From contig JAGBEH010000001.1 of assembly GCA_017937125.1 (NCBI GenBank), positions 434,001 through 498,000 of the forward strand: a stretch of DNA of 64,000 nucleotides, in the 5' to 3' direction. The notes under the pieces are model-generated. The model made no database searches, was not told the origin of the DNA, and worked only from the letters and a program-made list of their open reading frames with translations. This DNA is from Alistipes sp. Lineage in GTDB: Bacteria; Bacteroidota; Bacteroidia; Bacteroidales; Rikenellaceae. Positions 17,057 through 23,827 of the stretch are shown one piece after another; positions within the stretch are counted from its first letter, which is position 1; each line of letters begins with the position of its first letter. A program made the translations under genes and the position numbers.

Positions 17057-17088
17057 AAAAAAAGAGGCGATATGATTATCGCCTCTTT
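17057..17088 (-). terminator. Terminator of the rplU-rpmA operon
   Basis: Read on the minus strand, AAAGAGGCGATAA and TTATCGCCTCTTT-type arms form a 12-bp stem followed by a run of T (A7 on the plus strand at 17057-17063). Confidence 0.85.
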
Positions 17089-17110
17089 CAATCTGTCGGA
17101 TGCGTGTACG

Positions 17111-17374
17111 TTATTCCGCAACTGCGGGTGTTACGCTTACGTAAGACTTGCCCTCTTTTTTCTTGCAGAAAACCACGGTTCCGTCCACCAGCGCGAAGAG
17201 CGTGTGGTCTTTGCCTATACCTACGTTGTTGCCGGGATTGTGAACGGTTCCTCTCTGACGAACGATGATGTTGCCTGCTTTAGCGAACTGACCACCGAAA
17301 AGTTTAATGCCGAGTCGTTTGCTTTCCGACTCACGACCGTTCTTCGAACTACCTACACCTTTTTTGTGTGCCAT
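17111..17374 (-). CDS. rpmA: 50S ribosomal protein L27
   Basis: Protein of 87 aa with the canonical M-A-H-K-K-G start and the S-K-N-G-R-E-S-x-S-K-R-L-G-I-K signature. L27 lies near the peptidyl transferase centre and its N-terminal tail contacts the P-site tRNA. It follows rplU by 18 bp, the near-universal rplU-rpmA pair. Length and sequence are ordinary. Confidence 0.98.
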   Translation of the reverse strand: MAHKKGVGSSKNGRESESKRLGIKLFGGQFAKAGNIIVRQRGTVHNPGNNVGIGKDHTLFALVDGTVVFCKKKEGKSYVSVTPAVAE

Positions 17375-17392
17375 TTTTCTCTAAATTTTTAA

Positions 17393-17704
17393 TTATGCAA
17401 CAATATCCTCCACGAGAATCTGGCTCAGATACTGACGGTGACCGTTGCATTTCTGATAGCCCGTTCTGCGCTTTTTCTTGAAGACCAAAACCTTGTCGTC
17501 CTTCAGGTGCTTGAGGATCTTACATTTTACCGAGGCGCCTTTTACTACAGGTGCACCTACTTTGACCTGACCGTCGTTGTCTACCAGCAGGACCTTGTCG
17601 AAGCTCAAAGACGAATTCTCTTCGCCCTGAAGACGGTGAACATAGAGCTTGCGACCTTTCTCAGCTTTGAATTGCTGACCTGCGATTTCTACTATTACGT
17701 ACAT
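17393..17704 (-). CDS. rplU: 50S ribosomal protein L21
   Basis: Protein of 103 aa starting [13 protein letters not shown]. It has the family's C-terminal [10 protein letters not shown]-x-x-G-H-R-Q segment. L21 binds 23S rRNA in the large subunit. It is the first gene of rplU-rpmA. Confidence 0.98.
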   Translation of the reverse strand: MYVIVEIAGQQFKAEKGRKLYVHRLQGEENSSLSFDKVLLVDNDGQVKVGAPVVKGASVKCKILKHLKDDKVLVFKKKRRTGYQKCNGHRQYLSQILVEDIVA

Positions 17705-17747
17705 TTAATCTTAAAAGTTATATCAGTTTTGACATAATTTCGGATGG

Positions 17748-17778
17748 CAAAGATAATGTTTTTTGATTTAACGGCAAT
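17748..17778 (-). promoter_or_regulatory. Promoter of rplU-rpmA
   Basis: On the minus strand TATCTTTG (17748-17755) is preceded by ATTG (17775-17778) with a 19-bp spacer. The leader is about 37 nt. Confidence 0.6.
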
Positions 17779-17817
17779 ACATATTCGAACTTTTTTTCGA
17801 ATAAATCGTATTTGGCA

Positions 17818-17825
17818 TATTTTTG
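17818..17825 (+). promoter_or_regulatory. -7 box of the three-gene pseudo-receiver unit
   Basis: TATTTTTG matches TAnnTTTG 31 bp before the ATG at 17857. A T-run (TTTT at 17794-17797) stands at the -33 position. Confidence 0.5.
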
Positions 17826-17856
17826 GGTAGGTCTCGAAGCCGTTAATAACCGTATT

Positions 17857-18225
17857 ATGCGACAAGTGTTGATTGTGGGGGATTCGGGAGTGCCGCGCGA
17901 TATGGTAGCGGCAGCGGCGGAGTGCGCGGGATGCGCCGTCGTTTGCGTGGACGATATGGCCCAAGCCGCGGCCGACTGCAAACGCGGCCGTTTCGACCGT
18001 GTGGTGGTCATAGGCTCGGCGCCGTTCTTCGACGGCCGTATGTCGGTCGGGCAGTTGAGGCCTTGCGGACTGCAACGCCCCGAACTGTATGTCATAGGGT
18101 GGCATCAGTCCGAACATACCGTATTGGGACTGCTGGAGTTCGGCGTAAACCAATATATTGCCTTTCCCGTCAATCTGAGGCGCCTGTGCCGTAAAATCGG
18201 AGCTCCGATATTCCGCGGCATATGA
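17857..18225 (+). CDS. Small CheY-like pseudo-receiver protein
   Basis: Protein of 122 aa. The pattern of strands and helices fits a receiver (CheY) fold: V-L-I-V-G-D at the N-terminus, a middle strand R-V-V-V-I-G, then E-L-Y-V-I-G-W, a L-L-E-F-G-V-N-Q-Y helix-loop and Y-I-A-F-P-V-N. The phospho-acceptor Asp at the end of strand 3 is replaced by I-G, and the conserved Lys before Pro is Phe (F-P instead of K-P). It should therefore not be phosphorylated conventionally. It has no DNA-binding domain. The TTG at 17812 is rejected as start because it precedes the -7 box. The stop overlaps the next gene by 4 bp. Function unknown. Confidence 0.6.
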   Translation: MRQVLIVGDSGVPRDMVAAAAECAGCAVVCVDDMAQAAADCKRGRFDRVVVIGSAPFFDGRMSVGQLRPCGLQRPELYVIGWHQSEHTVLGLLEFGVNQYIAFPVNLRRLCRKIGAPIFRGI

Positions 18226-19178
18226 TGACCGTTATCTATATAGTATATTCCGCCGTTTGTTTCGCGGTCGCGGCAGCCCTGCTCGTCGTTGCGTTGCACC
18301 GCGCCTGCAAAGCCCGCATCGCGGCGAGAAGCGAACGCCTGCTGGCGCAGCGTTACGTGCGTATGATAACCGCGCTGCTCATATCGGACGAGGGCGCTCC
18401 TATGTCGCGCTTTGCATTTTGCGGGCGGCGCGGTGCCAAAAGCGTTCTCGCACGCGCATTGGCGTCCGTATCTCGTTCGACATGCGGCGACGGGTGCGGT
18501 GTCGTACGGCGCATTATGGCGGCCAACGGCGTGGAGGGGTGGCTGCTGGGGCGTGCGAGACGTTCGCGGGGGTACGGGCGTGCTCGCTACCTGTCTATGC
18601 TGGCCTCGTTGCCCGTATCCGTGTCCACCGCGAATTTCGTCGGACGTTATGCCGGTTCCCGCAACAGGCATATTCGTTTCTGGGCGATGATGGTCCGTGT
18701 CGTCGCCGATCCTGCTGCGGCGCTGTACGTATTGAGCACCTATCCTCATCGCTTCACCGCTTACGAGACGGCCGCCATTACGGCGGTTTTGAGACGAGGA
18801 CTGTTGCCGCTTGCGTGTTATCCGCTGCTGACATCGCCGTCGCATAATCTGAAAGCTCTGGGGCTGAATATAGTGCGGATGTTCGGTATGGCGGATGCCG
18901 AGCGCTTTCTTATGGATATAATATCCGACGATGCGGATCGGGATGACGTACGTGAAGCCATCTTCGCCGTAGCCGCCATGCACCTGCCCGTCACCCGCGG
19001 CGAAATCGTCGCCCGCGTGAGGGGAATGTCATTGTCCGAGCGGAGGTCGTTGTGCCGCCGCCTTGCCTGCGAAGGCTATTCGGCGTCGGTTATAATGCGT
19101 TTGGCCGCGAACCGTGACAGACATTATATGGAAACCCTTGTCGCCTCGTATAAACGTAGTCTGGTATGTTGTGGATAG
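18222..19178 (+). CDS. Membrane-anchored HEAT-like repeat protein
   Basis: Protein of 318 aa. One hydrophobic segment (about residues 4-27) should anchor it in the inner membrane, and a basic stretch follows. The rest is helical with regularly spaced leucines and paired helices (for example around L-K-A-L-G-L-N-I-V-R-M-F-G), which resembles HEAT-type scaffolds. No catalytic motif is seen. It overlaps the pseudo-receiver gene by 4 bp and the GT2-like gene by 13 bp, so the three are very likely translated together and may form a complex. Function unknown. Confidence 0.6.
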   Translation: MMTVIYIVYSAVCFAVAAALLVVALHRACKARIAARSERLLAQRYVRMITALLISDEGAPMSRFAFCGRRGAKSVLARALASVSRSTCGDGCGVVRRIMAANGVEGWLLGRARRSRGYGRARYLSMLASLPVSVSTANFVGRYAGSRNRHIRFWAMMVRVVADPAAALYVLSTYPHRFTAYETAAITAVLRRGLLPLACYPLLTSPSHNLKALGLNIVRMFGMADAERFLMDIISDDADRDDVREAIFAVAAMHLPVTRGEIVARVRGMSLSERRSLCRRLACEGYSASVIMRLAANRDRHYMETLVASYKRSLVCCG

Positions 19179-20131
19179 ATGTTTTGTCCGTATTGCTGTC
19201 GATATGTTCGGTAGCGCTTACCGTGTGCGCATCGGCGTATGCCGCCGTGCTTGTCCGCGGCGAGAACCGCCGACGGATGTTTGCGGAGGCATACGGCGCT
19301 GTTTGCGACTGCGCGGGCCGTGTCGGCATTTCGGCCATATGCACCGATGCCGATGCGGAACATATCGCCGATCTTCTGCGCGTCGAATACGAGCGCTACG
19401 AGGTGATCGCTACGCTCGATTCCGTTCGGAATCCCGAGCTGTTGAGCGAACTCGTCGAGCGCTACTGCCTTGTACGCGTGGATTATCATCCTGCGGGCGA
19501 GTCGGCCGCCTCCGAGGTGAGGAGACTGTACCGTTCGCGCCGCAGGCATTTCAGACGGTTGGTCGTGGCGGATGTCGTCTCCGTAACGCCCGAGGCCGAT
19601 GCGGATGCCGCTTTGTACGTCGCCGCCTACGACTATGTTATGCCTGTCGGGCGGAATACGGAACTGCGCCCTGAAGCCGTGGAGCGTATGGTGGCGGAGA
19701 TGTGCTCGGCCCCGCAGCTGCCGCACGAGGTTTATGCGTCGTCGGGTGCCGAACTGTCCCTGTTTATGCGCGACGACATAGTTGCGTGCGGCGGGTTCTC
19801 CTCCCGTGCGCGCCGTTTCTGCCGCCGTCGCGACAGGCTGCGTATAGCGGGCGTTCTGGCGACGGACAAATCGGCGGATTCGGGGGCACGAATCTGCCGT
19901 CGGACGGCGATAGTGCTGTTCGTCGCTGCCGCCGCAGTCGCTTTCCGAACGGATATCTGGCCTGTCGTTGCGGTGGCGGCGTCATTGTCGGTAACGGCTG
20001 CTGCCGTGTTGTGCGTTATGCCGCTGGCGGCGCCCCATCTGCGTGGTGCCGACGCTTTTGCGTATGCTATGCGCGATTTTGCGAAAAACTTAGGTAGCTA
20101 TATACGATTTTCCGCCGATCGGTTTCAATAG
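19166..20131 (+). CDS. Membrane protein with degenerate glycosyltransferase-2-like domain
   Basis: Protein of 321 aa. An N-terminal membrane segment (about 3-29) is followed by a soluble region (30-240) whose strand order recalls GT2 enzymes: V-G-I-S-A-I-C-T near 54, Y-E-R-Y-E-V-I-A-T-L near 79, then A-S-Y-D-Y-like A-A-Y-D-Y-V-M-P-V-G and R-P-E-A-V-E-R-M. Two closely spaced membrane segments follow near 245-285. The D-D-D and D-x-D motifs expected of an active GT2 are missing (M-P-V-G-R-N stands where L-D-x-D belongs), so it may be a pseudo-enzyme. The GT2 relation is inferred from pattern only. It is last in the three-gene unit. Confidence 0.5.
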   Translation: MLWIDVLSVLLSICSVALTVCASAYAAVLVRGENRRRMFAEAYGAVCDCAGRVGISAICTDADAEHIADLLRVEYERYEVIATLDSVRNPELLSELVERYCLVRVDYHPAGESAASEVRRLYRSRRRHFRRLVVADVVSVTPEADADAALYVAAYDYVMPVGRNTELRPEAVERMVAEMCSAPQLPHEVYASSGAELSLFMRDDIVACGGFSSRARRFCRRRDRLRIAGVLATDKSADSGARICRRTAIVLFVAAAAVAFRTDIWPVVAVAASLSVTAAAVLCVMPLAAPHLRGADAFAYAMRDFAKNLGSYIRFSADRFQ

Positions 20132-20396
20132 CAGGTTTCTGCTCCCGACGGTCGGGGCGCTCGCGGCGAAGCCGCATTTGCCGGCCCTTGAACTGCGGCG
20201 GCAGACGGGAGCGATCGATTGCGGATGGCCGAGCCGCCACGGCGGAAACGGCGCTCGCGCCGCTCGGGAGCGGCTTCGGGCGGAACCCGCAAGGCAGCAG
20301 GGTTTTGGGACGATGTCGGTATATAATTGCAAAAAATTATTGTTAAAAATTTCACAATAGACGAAAAAATAGTTATCTTTACTTACGGAAACGCGA
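20132..20396. other. GC-rich intergenic region with tandem hairpins
   Basis: These 265 bp have no supported gene. Several compact GC stems are visible: GCGGC-gaa-GCCGC (20163-20175), CCGCC-ac-GGCGG (20234-20245) and GGCGC-tc-GCGCC (20250-20261). The last 80 bp turn AT-rich and carry TATCTTTA (20374-20381), a one-base variant of the -7 box, before cysQ. Confidence 0.5.
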
Positions 20397-21269
20397 ATGA
20401 ATACTCAAGTAACAGAGATTGCAATGACACGTGATATACGGGCATACCTTATCGCAGAAGCGGTGAACGCCGCAATCAAGGCGGGAGCGGAGATAATGAA
20501 AATCTATAAGAATGCGGACGATTACGACATCAGTGTCAAGAGCGACAGGACGCCGATTACCGTTGCCGACCGACTCGCGCACGACAAGATCAAGGAGGCT
20601 TTGGGTACTACCCGCATTCCTATCCTCAGCGAGGAGGGCCGCGAGATGCTGTACGACGAACGGCGCAACTGGGAGATGTTCTGGCTCGTGGACCCGCTGG
20701 ACGGAACCGTGGAGTTCATCAAGGGCAACAACGAGTTTACGGTAAATATAGCCCTGATGCAGGATAACGTATGCATCGGTGCCGTGGTGTATGTTCCGTA
20801 CTACCGAAAGATGTATATCGGGGAGCGCGGGCACGGTGCGCATTTCGTGCCCGATATGGCCCCGTCGGCGGATGCCGGATATTCTTACGACGATATCGTC
20901 TCCGCATGGAAGCCGTTGCCGTTCGGCAGCGGACCGCACCCGCATCCGCGCGTGGCGGTCTCGCGTTCGCATCAGACGGCCGAGACTGCGGAATTCATAG
21001 AGAAGATACGCCGCCGCTATCCCGATGTCGAGATAGTCGAGCAGGGCAGCTCCTACAAGTTTTGTATGCTGGCCGAGGGCGTCGTCGATTATTACGTGCG
21101 CACGAGTGCCACTTACGAGTGGGATACTGCGGCGGGCGAACTGATTCTCGCCGAAGCGGGCGGCCGTACGGTATCGCTCGACGATGGCAGCGAGTTCCGA
21201 TACAACAAGGAGGATCTCCATAACCCCTGGTTCGAATGCCGTTCGTGCAACTGCCGTATAGAATTGTAG
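20397..21269 (+). CDS. cysQ: 3'(2'),5'-bisphosphate nucleotidase CysQ / inositol monophosphatase family
   Basis: Protein of 290 aa, or 281 aa if translation starts at the second ATG (20424). It has the lithium-sensitive phosphatase motifs: S-D-R-T-P-I-T-V-A-D near the N-terminus, S-E-E-G for metal binding, W-L-V-D-P-L-D-G-T-V-E-F-I, and E-W-D-T-A-A-G-E in the C-terminal half. CysQ hydrolyses 3'-phosphoadenosine-5'-phosphate to AMP in sulfate and CoA metabolism. The D-P-L-D-G-T-x-E-F-I spelling favours CysQ over SuhB-type inositol phosphatases. It appears monocistronic. Confidence 0.87.
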   Translation: MNTQVTEIAMTRDIRAYLIAEAVNAAIKAGAEIMKIYKNADDYDISVKSDRTPITVADRLAHDKIKEALGTTRIPILSEEGREMLYDERRNWEMFWLVDPLDGTVEFIKGNNEFTVNIALMQDNVCIGAVVYVPYYRKMYIGERGHGAHFVPDMAPSADAGYSYDDIVSAWKPLPFGSGPHPHPRVAVSRSHQTAETAEFIEKIRRRYPDVEIVEQGSSYKFCMLAEGVVDYYVRTSATYEWDTAAGELILAEAGGRTVSLDDGSEFRYNKEDLHNPWFECRSCNCRIEL

Positions 21270-21307
21270 AGTCTCCCTCACCCCTCCCTCCGTTTATCGT
21301 ACGTTTG

Positions 21308-21376
21308 TGTCACGAGACTGACACAATGGCAGTATTTTGTCTCCGAATGTCAGTCTCCGCGCGACGCATGGTGACA
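21308..21376. repeat. Nested inverted repeats upstream of dnaK
   Basis: GAGACTGACA (21314-21323) pairs perfectly with TGTCAGTCTC (21348-21357). An outer TGTCAC (21308-21313) pairs with GTGACA (21371-21376) across a 13-base bulge. It may be the cysQ transcript end or a structured dnaK leader. Confidence 0.5.
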
Positions 21377-21510
21377 AAAACGTGTTCCTTACCGTTAATT
21401 CGAAGCCTTCATCCTTTTGGTATAACCTTTGTTCGAATATATACGACGTTCGGAAAGAACGGAACAGTAAAACGGAAAAAATTAATAATAACGAATAAAT
21501 TTTTAGAATT

Positions 21511-23430
21511 ATGGCAAAGATTATCGGTATCGATTTAGGAACCACCAACTCGTGCGTGGCAGTTATGGAGGGTAACGAACCCGTCGTCATCCCCAACTCC
21601 GAAGGACACCGCACCACTCCGTCGGTAGTGGCATTCACCGACAACAACGAACGCAAGGTCGGCGACCCCGCAAAGCGTCAGGCCATCACCAACCCCAAGC
21701 GTACGGTCTTCTCGATCAAGCGCTTTATGGGCGAAACCTACGACAAGGTAGGCTCCGAGATCTCGCGTGCGCCTTATTCCATAGTCAAGGGCGACAACAA
21801 CACTCCGCGCGTGGACATCGACGGCCGTAAATATACCCCGCAGGAGATTTCGGCCATTATTCTTCAGAAGATGAAGAAGACGGCCGAGGATTATCTCGGT
21901 CAGGAGGTTACCGAAGCGGTCATCACCGTTCCCGCATACTTCTCCGACTCGCAGCGTCAGGCTACCAAAGAGGCGGGCGAAATCGCAGGACTGAAAGTGC
22001 GCCGTATCATCAACGAGCCTACGGCTGCGGCATTGGCTTACGGTCTGGACAAGAAGAACAACGATATGAAGATCGCTGTTTACGACTTGGGCGGCGGTAC
22101 GTTCGATATTTCGATTCTGGAACTCGGCGACGGCGTATTCGAGGTCAAATCCACCAACGGCGATACGCACCTCGGCGGCGACGATTTCGACCACGTGCTT
22201 ATCGACTATATGGCCGAAGCGTTCAAGGCCGAGCACAACGTGGACCTGCGTCAGGATCCTATGGCATTGCAGCGTTTGAAGGAGGCTGCCGAGAAGGCGA
22301 AGATAGAACTTTCGTCCTCCATGGAGACCGAAATCAACCTGCCCTACATTATGCCTATCAACGGCATCCCGCAGCACCTGGTGATGAAGCTCACCCGTTC
22401 GAAGTTCGAGCAGTTGTGCGACCACCTCATACAGAAGACTATCGAGCCTTGCAAGATCGCGCTTCGCGATGCGGGTCTCGAAGCCAGCCAGATCGACGAG
22501 GTGATTCTCGTGGGCGGTTCGACCCGTATCCCCGCGATCCAGCAGATCGTCGAGAAGTTCTTCGGCAAAGCTCCCAACAAGAGCGTAAACCCCGATGAGG
22601 TCGTGGCTGTCGGTGCGGCAATTCAGGGCGGTGTGCTTACGGGCGAAGTCAAGGACGTGCTTCTGTTGGACGTTACTCCGCTGTCGCTCGGCATCGAGAC
22701 TTTGGGCGGCGTGTTCACGAAGCTCATAGAGGCCAATACGACCATTCCGACCCGCAAGAGCGAGACGTTCTCGACGGCTGCCGACAACCAGCCTTCGGTA
22801 GAGATAAACGTATGTCAGGGCGAGCGTCCTATGGCGCGCGACAACAAGTCGATAGGCCGTTTCCACCTCGACGGCATCCCCGCAGCTCCGCGCGGCGTTC
22901 CGCAGATCGAAGTTACGTTCGATATCGACGCAAACGGTATCCTGAACGTTTCGGCCAAAGACAAGGGCACGGGCAAGGAGCAGAAGATCCGCATCGAGGC
23001 TTCGAGCGGTCTGACCGAGCAGGAGATACAGCGTATGCGCGACGAGGCTAAGGCCAACGAGGAGAAGGACAAGGCCGAGAAGGAGCGCATCGAGAAGATC
23101 AATGCCGCCGATTCGAACATCTTCGCTACCGAGAAGCAGCTCAAGGAGTACGGCGACAAGCTGCCCGCCGACAAGAAATCGGCTATCGAGGGTGCTTTGG
23201 CCAAACTCAAGGAGGCTCACAAGAATGCCGACATCGCGGCTATCGACACGGCTATCGCCGAGTTGAACACCGCTTGGCAGGCTGCATCGCAGGATATTTA
23301 TGCACAGCAGGCCGCACAGCAGCAGGCTCAGGGCGGCGCGCAACAGAATGCGGGTGCGCAAAATGCAGGCGCTCAAAATCAGCAGGGCGGAAGCCAGCCC
23401 GAGGATGTCGAGTTCGAAGAGGTGAAATAG
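21511..23430 (+). CDS. dnaK: Chaperone DnaK (Hsp70)
   Basis: Protein of 639 aa. It opens [14 protein letters not shown], with the [11 protein letters not shown]-like [11 protein letters not shown], the V-G-G-S-T-R-I-P motif, the inter-domain linker [11 protein letters not shown], a substrate-binding domain and a helical lid. It ends with a Q/G/A/N-rich tail and D-V-E-F-E-E-V-K. DnaK folds client proteins with DnaJ and GrpE, neither of which is adjacent here. Length and motifs are standard. A strong terminator follows. Confidence 0.98.
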   Translation: MAKIIGIDLGTTNSCVAVMEGNEPVVIPNSEGHRTTPSVVAFTDNNERKVGDPAKRQAITNPKRTVFSIKRFMGETYDKVGSEISRAPYSIVKGDNNTPRVDIDGRKYTPQEISAIILQKMKKTAEDYLGQEVTEAVITVPAYFSDSQRQATKEAGEIAGLKVRRIINEPTAAALAYGLDKKNNDMKIAVYDLGGGTFDISILELGDGVFEVKSTNGDTHLGGDDFDHVLIDYMAEAFKAEHNVDLRQDPMALQRLKEAAEKAKIELSSSMETEINLPYIMPINGIPQHLVMKLTRSKFEQLCDHLIQKTIEPCKIALRDAGLEASQIDEVILVGGSTRIPAIQQIVEKFFGKAPNKSVNPDEVVAVGAAIQGGVLTGEVKDVLLLDVTPLSLGIETLGGVFTKLIEANTTIPTRKSETFSTAADNQPSVEINVCQGERPMARDNKSIGRFHLDGIPAAPRGVPQIEVTFDIDANGILNVSAKDKGTGKEQKIRIEASSGLTEQEIQRMRDEAKANEEKDKAEKERIEKINAADSNIFATEKQLKEYGDKLPADKKSAIEGALAKLKEAHKNADIAAIDTAIAELNTAWQAASQDIYAQQAAQQQAQGGAQQNAGAQNAGAQNQQGGSQPEDVEFEEVK

Positions 23431-23446
23431 GGCATAGCCCCGTACA

Positions 23447-23486
23447 AATGAATCGGAGTACCGAATTTCGGTACTCCGATTCATTG
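23447..23486 (+). terminator. Terminator of dnaK
   Basis: A perfect 19-bp inverted repeat (arms 23447-23465 and 23467-23485) lies 17 bp after the dnaK stop. Confidence 0.8.
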
Positions 23487-23827
23487 TTTATGCCGTAGCC
23501 GGGTTTGTGCCGTACGCCTGCCATCGGGCGGAATTCGTCGTGGGGGAGCATATGCCCCGCGAGGCGGTGCAGGCGCCTTTATGCCGCCTTTGCGGATGAC
23601 CGAAAACGGCATATTATCCGTGCCGATGCGCCGAATAGTCCGTTATTCGCTCGTAATGTGCATATCCGCGGCAATATTCCATGCTCTGTTTTGCTGAAAT
23701 TAAGATTATTTTTTATACTTTTGTACGCTTATCGGCGTTCGGTGCGGGCACTTGTGCCGCCGCACCTTGTGACGGAGTGGGCGAATTAACGATTAAACAA
23801 CAAAATAATAACAAATTTTCAACTCAA
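23487..23827. other. Intergenic region before secDF
   Basis: No gene is supported in these 341 bp. They hold the secDF promoter and about 100 nt of leader. Confidence 0.55.
23690..23723 (+). promoter_or_regulatory. Promoter of secDF
   Basis: TTTG (23690-23693), a 22-bp spacer and TACTTTTG (23716-23723). The spacer is one base longer than typical. Confidence 0.6.

Noticed and set aside
20132-20396. Cobalamin or other metabolite riboswitch
   Set aside because: GC stems are present but no B12-box or other conserved riboswitch core could be found by eye.
21308-21376. CIRCE element upstream of dnaK
   Set aside because: The stem sequence and spacing do not match TTAGCACTC-N9-GAGTGCTAA.
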